This document shows, one piece after another, positions 49,372 to 58,079 of a stretch of 64,000 bases of DNA (the stretch's first letter is position 1; each line of letters starts with the position of its first letter). Origin of the DNA: Phytohabitans houttuyneae (lineage in GTDB: Bacteria; Actinomycetota; Actinomycetes; Mycobacteriales; Micromonosporaceae); NCBI RefSeq assembly GCF_011764425.1, contig NZ_BLPF01000003.1:620001-684000 (forward strand), read 5' to 3'. Made by a program: the position numbers and the translations under genes. The notes beneath the pieces were generated by a model that made no database searches, had not been told where the DNA came from, and was given only the letters and a program-made list of their open reading frames with translations.

Positions 49372-50571
49372 CTATGGAGCGAGGGCCACGGTGAAGGCGT
49401 CCCGGTTGAGGACGCGGTTGACCCGGTAGAACTCACCCAGGTCACCGCCGCCGGTGCTGTTTTCGATCGCGGGGATCATGCACGCGCTCCACGAGCGGTT
49501 GGTGGTCTGGGTGTGCTTCGGCAGCCAGCCCACGTGGCACTCGATGTCCAGCCGCTTGGTGTGCACGCTCATCGTGAACCCGCCGGGCCGCATACCCGCT
49601 CCCTCCCACGTGGAGGCGAACGGGTACTCGTCGCAGGTGTACCCGGCCGGCAGGCCCGTCGACTGGCCGCAGGAGATGGTCCGGTTGAGCGACTGGATCG
49701 CGTCGTCGGTGGTGCGGGTCAGCACCTTGGGCGTGCCCACAGTCTGGGAGGAGGCGATGTGGTTGAAGTAGTTCGGGTAGCGGGCCTGCGAGATGGACAG
49801 GGTCGGCTGCCAGCCGGCCTGGACGCAGCCGGGCCGGGTCTGGTAGCCGGGCAGGGCGTTGTCGCAGCGGTGTCCGGGGTAGTTGAGCCATAGGGTGTTG
49901 GTGACCTGGTTCACGGTGCCCGGGTGGTAAAAGTAGAACCCGAAGTCCGACCGGGCCGGCCAGGTGCCGCCGAGCGGGCCGGACGTGGAAAACAGCTGGG
50001 TCCCTGAGGCGCTGGCCAGGGCGGGGCCGCGCAGCACGGGCGTGGTGCCCATGTAGCTACAGGCCTGGAAGCACTCGCCGAACGGCACGAGTTCGGTGGG
50101 AGCGACGTAACCCCACGCCATCTCCGGGTCGTACTCGAACGTCTGGTGCCAGTAGTCACCGGCCGATCCACGCGTGCCGACCACGCTGACGACGCTGAAG
50201 TAGATCTCGCCCACCAGTATGTTGTTCGGGACCTGAACCTGGACCACCGAATACACGCCGGTAAACCACTGGCAGGCGCCCAGCCGGCTGGTCAGCGTCC
50301 ACGAATTGGCCCCACAACCGGGCGGCACGGCGGCGCTGACACCGGTCTTGGCCGCCATCGTCGAGCTACCCGTAATGGTGAGGCAGCCGACCGTCTCGCC
50401 CGCCGCGACACTCTCTCCACACACCGCGGCCGGCGCGGCCGCCGCCGATCCGCCGAGCGCGACAGCACCGGTGGCGGTGAGAAGAAGGACCACACACATC
50501 CGCGCGTACCGTAGCCAGCCTCGTCTGTCCACATTCGACTCCCGGTCGTAGAGAACCACCGACCGACTCAT
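49372..50571 (-). CDS. Secreted NucA/NucB-type deoxyribonuclease-domain protein
   Basis: 399 residues with a signal peptide (VVLLLTATGAVALGGSAAAA). The N-terminal half (VCGESVAAGETVGCLTITGS ... GDYWHQTFEYDPEMAWG) is an unrecognised cysteine-rich domain. Near residue 310 comes TISCGQSTGLPAGYTCDEYP then FASTWEGAG, the NucA/NucB signature (CDEYPFAST, with D/E and catalytic region) and ends YRVNRVLNRDAFTV, as in secreted DNases that help sporulation or competence. ATG 50571 is chosen (AGAGGTGG site), though GTG 50577 is in frame. Confidence 0.82.
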   Translation of the reverse strand: MSRSVVLYDRESNVDRRGWLRYARMCVVLLLTATGAVALGGSAAAAPAAVCGESVAAGETVGCLTITGSSTMAAKTGVSAAVPPGCGANSWTLTSRLGACQWFTGVYSVVQVQVPNNILVGEIYFSVVSVVGTRGSAGDYWHQTFEYDPEMAWGYVAPTELVPFGECFQACSYMGTTPVLRGPALASASGTQLFSTSGPLGGTWPARSDFGFYFYHPGTVNQVTNTLWLNYPGHRCDNALPGYQTRPGCVQAGWQPTLSISQARYPNYFNHIASSQTVGTPKVLTRTTDDAIQSLNRTISCGQSTGLPAGYTCDEYPFASTWEGAGMRPGGFTMSVHTKRLDIECHVGWLPKHTQTTNRSWSACMIPAIENSTGGGDLGEFYRVNRVLNRDAFTVALAP

Positions 50572-50623
50572 TGCCACCTCTGGACCCGAGCCCAGTCAAG
50601 CGATCCACCACCGCGGCCCAGAA

Positions 50624-50658
50624 AACTGCGTCATCCTGCGCCCATAACTGCGTCATCC
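50624..50658. repeat. Tandem 13-base direct repeat, 22-base period, upstream of the nuclease gene
   Basis: AACTGCGTCATCC occurs at 50624-50636 and again at 50646-50658, 22 bases apart (two helical turns), 50 bases upstream of the nuclease start. Direct repeats on one helix face suggest binding of a response regulator or activator. Confidence 0.5.
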
Positions 50659-50995
50659 CGTACCATCGGCGCTCCTGGCCTTTGACCCCGACCCGCCCGC
50701 AGCTGGCTCGCGGGAAGCAGCTCTGCCACGGGTGATCCAGGCTCATCCATCGGGCATTGCCAGTTCGGTGGGTCATCGCCCGCCAGGCAACGGGTTCGTC
50801 TGCCGTGTGGAGGCTTGCTCCTACGCGACCGGGTCGGGCGAGGGTTCGACCTGCTTGGCTGGAGCCCGGGTTGTGTCTGACTTCATCCCGCGTTGCGCTG
50901 ACACAGCATCCGCCAGGTCGTGAGGATGGGGGCATGAGTTCATCGCAGCTTGCCGTCGACCCTGGGCGCGAGCAGGGCACACCGAAGGCGGGTCG

Positions 50996-51840
50996 GTGAA
51001 TACTGCTGGCCCGCGGTCCGGGCCTCCAGCGCCGGACATCCCGGGGTCTGCGCCGGATCACCGCTACCTGCTCGACAACGCCCGGGTGGAGGCGGGGGAG
51101 CGGTTCGGGTGGCTGGCCGAGTTGTTCGACGGTGTCACGCGGGGACACTTCGACCGGCTCGGTGTGAGGGCCGGCTGGCGCTGCTGGGAAGTCGGCGCCG
51201 GAGGGCCCAGCATTCCCGAGGCTTTGGCCGCGGCCGTCGGACCGACCGTTACGTGCTGGCCACGGACATCAATCCGGCCTGGCTGGACCCGCGCGGCGGG
51301 TACGAGGTGCTTCGGCACGACATCGTCGGGGACCCGCCGCCGCAACGAGGCACGTTTGACCTGGTACACGCCCGGCTCGTGCTCGTCCACGTGCCGGATC
51401 GTGCCCGGGCGTTGGCGACGATGGTGGCGGCGCTGCGGCCCGGCGGCTGGCTGCTGGTGGAGGATGCCGACACCGAGCTGCAGCCGTTTGCCTGTCTCGA
51501 TGAGGTTGGCCCGGCACAGCGGCGCGCCAACCGGCTGCGCCGCGCCGTCCGGGAGTTGATGGCCGGCCGCGGCGCCGATCTGCGCTTCGGGCGTACGTTG
51601 CCGCGGGTGTTGCGTGCGGCCGGCCTGGTCGATGTCGCGGCGGCCGGCTGCTTCCCGGTCGGCGGGGTGGCCTGCGACCGGCTGGAGACCGCGACGGTGC
51701 GGATGGTCCGCGCCGAGTTGCTCGCCGCCGGGCTGACCGACGACGCCGAGATCGACGCGCACCTTGCCGCCGTCGATGCCGGCGAGCTCGACCTCACCCT
51801 CGCGCCGCTGATCTCGGCATGGGGACGCCGCCCGGGCTAG
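50996..51840 (+). CDS. SAM-dependent methyltransferase (single-base frameshift)
   Basis: The frame from GTG 50996 reads PDHRYLLDNARVEAGERFGW and the SAM motif I WEVGAGGPSIPEALAAAVG. Adding one base near 51242 lets it continue TDRYVLATDINPAWLDPRGG, FDLVHARLVLVHVPDRARAL (motif III-like) and VAALRPGGWLLVEDADT and end at 51840, about 281 residues, the usual class I length. The methylated substrate is unknown. It is alone between convergent and divergent genes. Confidence 0.82.
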
Positions 51841-51945
51841 CCCTTGGTGCATCCGATCGGGGTCGTCTTGGAAGCCGGGTCAGAGGATTGTGGAGAGATC
51901 GTCGTCTTGCTCGTCAGGCCGTAACGCAGATGCCTCGCCGACGAT

Positions 51946-52925
51946 CTACGGCGTTACCACGATCTTGCCCGCCGGCGTTGCCGTCTCCAGGTATCGGTGC
52001 GCTTGGACGATGTCGTCCAGCGTGAACACCCGGTCCACCGTCGGCCGCAGCACGCCGGTGCGGACACCGGCGGCCAGGAACGCGGCGACGCGACGGGCGG
52101 TCACCGGATCGACCATGTCCGCGAAACTCATGTAGCGGTGGATCGTCAACGAGGGGTTCGCCGGGAACGATGCCGGTCGCGGGTCCAGCCAGCCCACCGC
52201 GGCCAACGTGCCGCCGAGCTTCGCGGCCCGCGACAGTTCGGCCAGGCCGGGGCCCATGACGGCGTCCAGGATGATATCGGCGCCCACCCCGCCGGTGTGC
52301 CGCAAGGCAGCCTCCCCGATGTCCTCCCGGTCGGTGGCGATCACCGCGGCGGCACCGGCGACCAACAGGCTTTCCGCCTTGGCGCTCTGCCGGGTGACCG
52401 CGATCGGCACGGCGCCGATCTGGTTCGCGATCTGGATCGCGGCCCGCCCGACACCGCCCGATGCCGCGGTGATCAGGACCCGGTCCCCGGGCCGCATCCC
52501 GGCTCTTTCAACCAGCGCGCCGTAGGCGGTGAAGTACGACACCCACAGCGCCGCCGCACCGATGGGTTCCAGCTCCGCGGGCCGCGGCACCACCCGGTCG
52601 GCCAGCAGCGTGGTGTACTCGGCGTACGCCCCCTGGTCTCGAAGTCGGGTATCGCACCGAGGATGACCGGGTCGCCGACGGCCACCCCCGTCACCTCGGA
52701 CCCGACCGCGTCGATCACGCCGGTCCCCTCGACGCCCAGCCGCGCGTGCGGCAACTGCACGGGCCGCGGGGACTGCCCGGCCCGGATCATCTGGTCGAGC
52801 GGGTTGACGGCGAAGGCCTCGATCCGCACGCGGACCTCGCCGGCCGCGGGCTCGACGACCGGCTCGTCGACGACGCGCAGAACGTCCGGACCGCCGGTCT
52901 CGTCGAACACGACTACTCGTGGCAT
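51946..52925 (-). CDS. Zinc-less quinone oxidoreductase/MDR-family protein (single-base frameshift)
   Basis: The first frame (from ATG 52925) gives MPRVVVFDETGGPDVLRVVD, then VRIEAFAVNPLDQMIR. One G is missing in the run at 52629-52633; repaired as DFETRG-AYAEYTTLLADRV it continues through the NADPH-binding ITAASGGVGRAAIQIANQIG and ends at 51946, about 326 residues. Divergent from the HxlR regulator at 53006, a classic redox-sensing pair. Confidence 0.85.
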
Positions 52926-53005
52926 GGGTGGCTCCTTGTGCTCCTGATGGGATTCACCGCGAACGCTACGGAGCCGATAGGAACCCGCTGGTACCTTTTG
53001 ACCTT

Positions 53006-53365
53006 GTGCACAACGCCCCCGGCCAGGTCTTCCTCGCCGACTGCCCCACCCGCCTGGCCGTCGAGATCATCGCCGAGAAGTGGGCGGTCCTCGTGCTGTT
53101 CGCGCTCAGCCTGCAACCCCAGCGCCCCGGCGAACTGACCCAACTTATCGGCGGCATCTCCCGCAAGGTCCTCACCCAGACCCTGCGCCGCCTGCAGGCA
53201 TACGGCCTGGTCGAACGCCGCGCCTACGCCGAGGCGCCCCCGCGCGTCGAGTACAGCCTCACCCAACTCGGGCAGACCCTGGTCGAGCCGATCAAGGTCC
53301 TGACGGACTGGGCCCGCGACAACGGCGAAGCCATCGTCGACTTCCAGGAACAGAAGGAGTTCTGA
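53006..53365 (+). CDS. HxlR-family transcriptional regulator
   Basis: 119 residues from GTG 53006. A conserved cysteine (ADCPTRL) lies before a winged helix with LAVEIIAEKWAVLVLFALSL, RPGELTQLIGGISRKVLTQT and LRRLQAYGLVERRAYAEAPP, as in the HxlR/YodB/QorR group where the Cys senses quinones or electrophiles. It probably represses the divergent quinone oxidoreductase. The frame is open further upstream; the chosen start has no clear ribosome site and may be leaderless. Confidence 0.85.
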   Translation: MHNAPGQVFLADCPTRLAVEIIAEKWAVLVLFALSLQPQRPGELTQLIGGISRKVLTQTLRRLQAYGLVERRAYAEAPPRVEYSLTQLGQTLVEPIKVLTDWARDNGEAIVDFQEQKEF

Positions 53366-53403
53366 ACCTACCTGCAGACCTGCCGCACGACCTCGCCTTC
53401 GCT

Positions 53404-53489
53404 TTGTGCGGGCAGCCGTGCGGAAATACAAGGACAGCACCGGTCCCGTGCTGACCTACGCGCACAGTACTTGGCAGAGGTTCGTCTGA
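53404..53489 (+). pseudogene. DUF397 protein, C-terminal remnant
   Basis: Reads AVRKYKDSTGPVLTYAHSTW then QRFV and stops at 53487-53489. The D-K-D---PVL-Y----W--F- pattern is the end of DUF397 proteins, small partners of XRE-type regulators. The rest of the gene is missing. Confidence 0.55.
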
Positions 53490-53583
53490 GGCGTCGGCCC
53501 GGAATCACTCAAGCCGATTTCAGTACGTGCGGGTCGATGTAGATGCTAGAGCTCAGGTTGACCGGGTCGGACAGCATTGGCTC

Positions 53584-54117
53584 ATGCAAACCTCCTTGTG
53601 GGTTCCATTGGTGGTCGCTGGACTTGGCTTACTTGGCACTGTCACCGCCGGCACAGCCGGGGTGCTGATAACACAACGGAGTGCCGATCGGCGAGAGCAA
53701 CAGATGTGGGATCGAGAGCGTCGACGCGAACGCGAGCACTGGGCTCGCGAGGATATGGTGCGGACCTTTGATCAACGCCAGCAGGCCTACGTTGCGTATT
53801 ACAAATCAATTCGGGCGATGGCCCGACTCGCCGACCAGCGTGCCAAGGACATGAAGTCAGAGCCGCTGCCTGAGGGCTGGGGCGATCAGGCGCTGGCTGA
53901 CGCCCTCGCGTTGGCGATCTTTGGATCTGCCTCAGTGGCGCTCCTCGCCTCGGACGTCTACTTTGCATTGCTCCAATGGGGAACCGAGACGTCTCTCGAC
54001 GAAGGGACGCGAGAGAAATTGCGGGCGAAGTATTTCAAAGCGGAGTCGGAACTCTTGCGCCTCATCCGATTGGAGCTCGCTGTGCCAGGCGCTGACTCCG
54101 ACCAATTCCCGGTGTAG
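53584..54117 (+). CDS. Small membrane-anchored protein of unknown function
   Basis: 177 residues from ATG 53584. One membrane helix at the N-terminus (LWVPLVVAGLGLLGTVTAGT) is followed by a highly charged coiled-coil-like region (RREQQMWDRERRREREHW) and a helical tail (LADALALAIFGSASVALLAS). Many actinobacteria have such proteins near regulators; none is characterised to my knowledge. GTG 53527 is also in frame but adds an unlikely leader. Confidence 0.65.
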   Translation: MQTSLWVPLVVAGLGLLGTVTAGTAGVLITQRSADRREQQMWDRERRREREHWAREDMVRTFDQRQQAYVAYYKSIRAMARLADQRAKDMKSEPLPEGWGDQALADALALAIFGSASVALLASDVYFALLQWGTETSLDEGTREKLRAKYFKAESELLRLIRLELAVPGADSDQFPV

Positions 54118-54372
54118 ACCCTCGCCAGGTTCGTGCCTTCGCCAAGCAGCGGCTCGCCCGAGCCGGCGAGCCGCGCGAGGGCGTTGAGCGCGGCGTCCTG
54201 GTGGTCCGACAGCACCCAGCGCACGTACCCTTCTCGCGCACGCGGCACCAGCACGCCGCCTTGGCAGCCGCCAGTCGCACGGGCGGGTAGATCGACGCGC
54301 TGGCCCGCTCCAACGACGCCTCCCGGCTCGGTCCCCAGCACGGAGAGCAGCGCGACGGAGAGGTAACGCGAG
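54118..54372 (-). other. Gap with a possible gene fragment on the minus strand
   Basis: A minus-strand frame reads REGYVRWVLSDHQDAALNAL and ARLAGSGEPLLGEGTNLARV, protein-like in composition but without a start or a recognised family. It may be a remnant. Confidence 0.35.
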
Positions 54373-55041
54373 CTATGTCGCCGAGGAGGACCGCAGTGAA
54401 CTGTCGCTGTGGATGACCGACCACCGGCCGCCGTCGAGCAGCCCGCTGTTGCGCGCGAACACGGGCATCGTGGCGAGCAGCGCCTGCGCGCCGTAAAGGG
54501 CGACCGCGGTCCCTAACGTCGCGGGCGTGCCGCCAGGGCCGGCCGGCGCGGGGTGCAGAGAGCGCAGCTGGCGCAGAGCGCGGGCGCCGGCGACCGTACG
54601 CCGTGGCAGGAACCAGCACGCGGCGCCGACCAGCACCACCGACGCGGCGAGGCCGATCGACGCGCCGATCACGTCGATGAGCCGGGCCAGCATCAACGGC
54701 GGCACGACCGCCAAGGCCAGCGGCACCAGTACCCGCCGCCACCGCGGGCGGACCAGCCCTCGGCGGACCAGGTCGCGCCGCACGTCACCGATCGCCTCCC
54801 GCACGCGCGGCCGTTCGGCCAACTCGCGCGGCCCCATGTCGCCGTAGAGGGCGGCGAACAAGGCCCGTTCGAGCGGCTCGGCGCCGGGCGGCCGCGAGCC
54901 GGCACGCTCCACCATGCCTTCCCGGCCGGCGACCACCGCCTCACGCGAGTGGAGCATCGCCAGGCCGGTGCGGACCGCACCCCAACGACCACCGTGCAGG
55001 TGGCCGATCCCGGTGGCGGTGAGCCCCTCGATGCGACGCAT
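54373..55041 (-). CDS. TIGR04222-type membrane protein
   Basis: 222 residues from ATG 55041. Residues GGRWGAVRTGLAMLHSREAV and ELAERPRVREAIGDVRRDLV RRGLV (broken here by a space) precede two helices (VLVPLALAVVPPLMLARLID; IGLAASVVLVGAACWFLP) and a final GTAVALYGAQALL. The order of an RAV/ALARL start, helices, then ALYG block is that of actinobacterial TIGR04222 proteins, usually poorly understood membrane proteins. The tail SDSSLRSSSAT is unusual and the C-terminal Gly-rich end of the family is missing. Confidence 0.6.
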   Translation of the reverse strand: MRRIEGLTATGIGHLHGGRWGAVRTGLAMLHSREAVVAGREGMVERAGSRPPGAEPLERALFAALYGDMGPRELAERPRVREAIGDVRRDLVRRGLVRPRWRRVLVPLALAVVPPLMLARLIDVIGASIGLAASVVLVGAACWFLPRRTVAGARALRQLRSLHPAPAGPGGTPATLGTAVALYGAQALLATMPVFARNSGLLDGGRWSVIHSDSSLRSSSAT

Positions 55042-55294
55042 GCCCGCAGTGTGCGGCACAGCCGCACGTGTCCAGCCGCGGGGCTGGCGGATTCGGCGGC
55101 GTGGACCGCTAATCCGCCGTGAGCTCCGACCACGGCAGCGCCCAGCCAATCGAGCGCGCGCAGCCGACGTGCGGACTCCGATCGCCAGCCGTCCGGACTA
55201 GGATCCGCGGCGTGAAGCTCAAGCGGCTACGGCCCCGGAACTCGCATGGGTATAGCCAGCGTTGCAACGGTCGTGGCCCTGGGGCGCCATCGAT
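55042..55294 (-). other. Intergenic region, nothing supported
   Basis: About 250 bases upstream of the TIGR04222-type gene. Arginine-rich short frames only. No repeat or RNA gene seen. Confidence 0.35.
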
Positions 55295-55528
55295 CTACAG
55301 TTGAGCGACTACGGCGAGTGATGGATCGTCCCGCACGAGGTGGACCATCGCGTCGACGACGCAGGCACCGTGGGGATTCGGGTCGCTGACGCCGTCGAGG
55401 ACGATCCAGGCGTTGTCGGCCGTATGAATCACAGTGAGTGCGGGTAGTTCGCCGTCGACCACCGTCCGTTGCACTGCAGCGCCGAGTTGGGGCGTAACCG
55501 GCTGTCGATGCCCGCGACCACGTGCCAT
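55295..55528 (-). CDS. Small uncharacterised actinobacterial protein
   Basis: 77 residues from ATG 55528: MARGRGHRQPVTPQLG, LPALTVIHTADNAWIVLDGV, SDPNPHGACVVDAMVHLVRD. The IVLDGV-DPN--GA-V---H pattern occurs in small soluble actinobacterial proteins that I recall as uncharacterised. There is no membrane segment. The frame can be extended upstream to 55675 but those residues look like shadow sequence. Confidence 0.5.
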   Translation of the reverse strand: MARGRGHRQPVTPQLGAAVQRTVVDGELPALTVIHTADNAWIVLDGVSDPNPHGACVVDAMVHLVRDDPSLAVVAQL

Positions 55529-55802
55529 GATCTTGTCGTCCCGACAACAGGCATACCGGGGTGCCCGAGGCCGCAGGCCGAACTGGTAGCTGTATGAGAC
55601 GACAGACGGGGCAGTCGTACGCGTGATGCACGAACGGCATCCTGAACAGTCGCTACCAGACCCCGGGGCACTCAACTGCCCAGCGCGACCGGCCAGGTGG
55701 CGCGACAGCGACGAGTCGCTGCTGTGCGAAGACCACGCAGCTGCGTCGCGGAACTGCTGCGCAGGATCCCGGTTGACCCTTCACCACACATGGATGCTCC
55801 CG

Positions 55803-56399
55803 CTACAGGCAGGTCCCGCAGTTGGGCCAGGTGTTGCCGCCCGTTGGGACCACGGTCATCCGGGCCTGCACGCGGGGATCGGTCACCGGCACCGGGGTCA
55901 CCGTCGGCAGGTCGTCGTCAAGCTCGACCACCAGGCAGGCGAGCCGCGTGGCGGGGTCGCGCATGAGGCAGATCGCCGCCGCCCCGTCGCCGACGTATTC
56001 GCCCGCGGCGAAGTCGAAGCGTCCGGCGAACTCCGTCGGCTCGGTCGCCGCTTCGTACGGCCGCAGCCGCTTGTCGTACACGACACCGGCCGCCCGCACG
56101 GTCGGCTGCCGCCCCGGCGAGAGCACCGCGGTCCAGCCCACGTACGCGAATCCGAACCGGCCGCTGACCCGCGGGTCGGGATCCTTGTCGGACTTCGGGC
56201 AGGGTCCCACCCGGCCACGCAGCTCCAGGACCGGCCCGAGCTGGTCGGATGGCCGGATGACCGGATCGGAGAACTCGCCGGTGGCGCAGTCGGCGGTGTC
56301 CGGCCACAGCTCGTCCCCGAAGGCCGCCGAACCGGGGGCGGCGACGACCAGCAGCAGGCCGGCGGCGCCGGCGATCACCGCCCGGAGGTACGTGTTCAT
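55803..56399 (-). CDS. Secreted protein of unknown function
   Basis: 198 residues. Signal peptide MNTYLRAVIAGAAGLLLVVA to GSA-AF. The mature part has paired cysteines (DTADCATGEF, VGPCPKSDKDPDP, ICLMRDPATRLACLV, WPNCGTCL), giving a disulfide-rich secreted domain. I do not recognise it. Its ATG overlaps the stop of the LuxR-type regulator upstream by one base (TGATG at 56397-56401), so the two are co-expressed. Confidence 0.75.
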   Translation of the reverse strand: MNTYLRAVIAGAAGLLLVVAAPGSAAFGDELWPDTADCATGEFSDPVIRPSDQLGPVLELRGRVGPCPKSDKDPDPRVSGRFGFAYVGWTAVLSPGRQPTVRAAGVVYDKRLRPYEAATEPTEFAGRFDFAAGEYVGDGAAAICLMRDPATRLACLVVELDDDLPTVTPVPVTDPRVQARMTVVPTGGNTWPNCGTCL

Positions 56400-57439
56400 C
56401 AGCTCTCCTCGTGTGCGGAAGGGGTGAGGGGCGGGGTCACCGCGTACAGCGCGCCGAGGGCCAGGCCGAGCTGGAAGCGGTTCTGCACGCCGAGCCGGTC
56501 CATCAGTGCGCGCAAGGTGTTCGTGACCGTGCGGGAGGTGACCCGGATCTGGCGCGCGGCGGTCTCATCCGTGTGTCCCGCCGCCAGCAGCGCGACCAGG
56601 GCACGCTCACGGGCGCTGAGCGGTGGCGGGACCGGCTTCGCCGGCGGAGACGCGACGTCCCAGTTGCGCTCGAAGAGGGATACCAGCGCGTCGACCACGG
56701 GCTGCTGGGCGACCTCCAGATAGCCGCGGCCGAAGTCGCCGGGGTCGACGGGAAACAGCGCCACCGTGCGGTCAACGACGATGAGCTTCATCGGTACGAC
56801 CGGCATCCGCCGGTAGTCGGGCATCTTCTCCGATGGGCGGCGGCCGTGCGGCGCCAGTGGGTCAAGGTCGGCCGGGTGTACGCCGAGCACCCGCATCCGC
56901 ACCCCGCGGCCGAGCAGGACCCGGTCCAGCGGGGCGGCCGCCTGGGTGGCCTGCTGTTCGAACGCGGGCTCGGGGTTCATCGCCAGGTGTTCGCCGCGGG
57001 TCATGGTGACCAGCTCGGCCATCCGGCTCCGGGCGGCTTCCCGGGTGGGCAGGTGGCGCAGTCCGTCACCCAGAGTGAGGCTGGCCAGCTCCGGCGCGGT
57101 GCTGCCGGCGCTCATCCGGGCCGCGTCGTGCCGTGCGCGTGGCCGAGCCGCGCTGTGGCGCAGCGCGGGCACGACCGTGTCCGGCGGATGGGCGCGCCAC
57201 ACCGCCGTGTCCGGGCGGGCGGCCGGCGCGAGATACGCCGCGTCCCAGGCGGACAGCTCGTCGAGCGCGTCGAGGACCCGCTGGCGGGGCAGTCCGAGCG
57301 CGCGGGCCAGCTGCGCCGCGCACTCGGCGCCGAACGTGACCAGGGTCCGGTAGACCAGATCGGCGTCCGGTGACAGGCCGCAGGACACCAGGGACGGCAC
57401 GGCGGCACCGACCACGACCGTCCCCGCTTCAGGCACCAT
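56399..57439 (-). CDS. LuxR-type transcriptional regulator with TrmB-like N-terminus
   Basis: 346 residues. The N-terminal part (RTLVTFGAECAAQLARALGL, RQRVLDALDELSAWDAAYLA) resembles a TrmB/winged-helix sensor. The C-terminus is a LuxR helix-turn-helix: LSARERALVALLAAGHTDET and AARQIRVTSRTVTNTLRALM then DRLGVQNRFQLG. Such proteins are frequent next to peptide-antibiotic clusters. It is coupled to the secreted unknown at 55803 and is a likely regulator for the NRPS locus; this is inference. Confidence 0.82.
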   Translation of the reverse strand: MVPEAGTVVVGAAVPSLVSCGLSPDADLVYRTLVTFGAECAAQLARALGLPRQRVLDALDELSAWDAAYLAPAARPDTAVWRAHPPDTVVPALRHSAARPRARHDAARMSAGSTAPELASLTLGDGLRHLPTREAARSRMAELVTMTRGEHLAMNPEPAFEQQATQAAAPLDRVLLGRGVRMRVLGVHPADLDPLAPHGRRPSEKMPDYRRMPVVPMKLIVVDRTVALFPVDPGDFGRGYLEVAQQPVVDALVSLFERNWDVASPPAKPVPPPLSARERALVALLAAGHTDETAARQIRVTSRTVTNTLRALMDRLGVQNRFQLGLALGALYAVTPPLTPSAHEES

Positions 57440-57563
57440 GCGTCATCACCCCCGTGACAAAGGCATGGAACCTCACCGTCCCGGTGGGCCACCACCCTTG
57501 TGTCCATTCCGTGTCATCGAATTTTCTGGATCCCGCAAGACCATCAATCACCGTCACCGTGGG
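57440..57563 (-). other. Short gap upstream of the LuxR-type gene
   Basis: 124 bases between the flavin reductase stop and the LuxR start. TTGTGT and other AT-containing hexamers are present, but I cannot define a promoter. Confidence 0.3.
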
Positions 57564-58070
57564 TTAAGTCAGGTAGCCGCCCATGTGGTACATGAGTGGG
57601 GAGAGGGCCTCGTCGAGGTGGCCGCCCTCCAGGGGCTCGGACAGCACGATGATGTGGTCACCGGCGACGATCCGGTGTGCGACCCGGCAGACCAGCCAGA
57701 CCAGCGGGTCGGCCAGCAGTGCGACGCCGTGCGGGCCGCAGTGCCACTCGACGCCGCCGAAGCGGTCGATGCCTCGGGTCGCGAAGTGGCGGGCGACGTC
57801 TTCCTGGCGCTGGCTGAGCAGGTGTATCCCGACGTGGCGGGCCGCGCGGACGGCCGGCCAGCTCGACGAGGAACGGTCGACGCAAAAGGACAGCAGGGGC
57901 GGGCGCAGCGAGACCGATGTGAGCGAGGTGGCGGTGAAGCCGACCGGTGGGTGGCAGTCGGCGGTGACGACCACGACGGTGGCGGCCAGGCGGCGTAGCA
58001 GCGTGCGGAAGGTGTTGGGCGCCAGGGGCGTCGGTGGCGGTGAGTCGGCGTGGTCGTCGGTCGTCGTCAT
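57564..58070 (-). CDS. Flavin reductase-like protein
   Basis: 168 residues of the flavin reductase (FMN-binding split barrel) family. Blocks: FRTLLRRLAATVVVVTADC, PVGFTATSLTSVSLRPPLLS, FCVDRSSSSWPAVRAARHVG, HLLSQRQEDVARHF, RFGGVEW, and HRIVAGDHIIVLSEPL. These enzymes supply reduced FMN/FAD to a partner monooxygenase or halogenase, none of which is in the visible part. It starts 9 bases after the MFS stop, so they form one operon. Confidence 0.88.
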   Translation of the reverse strand: MTTTDDHADSPPPTPLAPNTFRTLLRRLAATVVVVTADCHPPVGFTATSLTSVSLRPPLLSFCVDRSSSSWPAVRAARHVGIHLLSQRQEDVARHFATRGIDRFGGVEWHCGPHGVALLADPLVWLVCRVAHRIVAGDHIIVLSEPLEGGHLDEALSPLMYHMGGYLT

Positions 58071-58079
58071 GGCCGGTCC

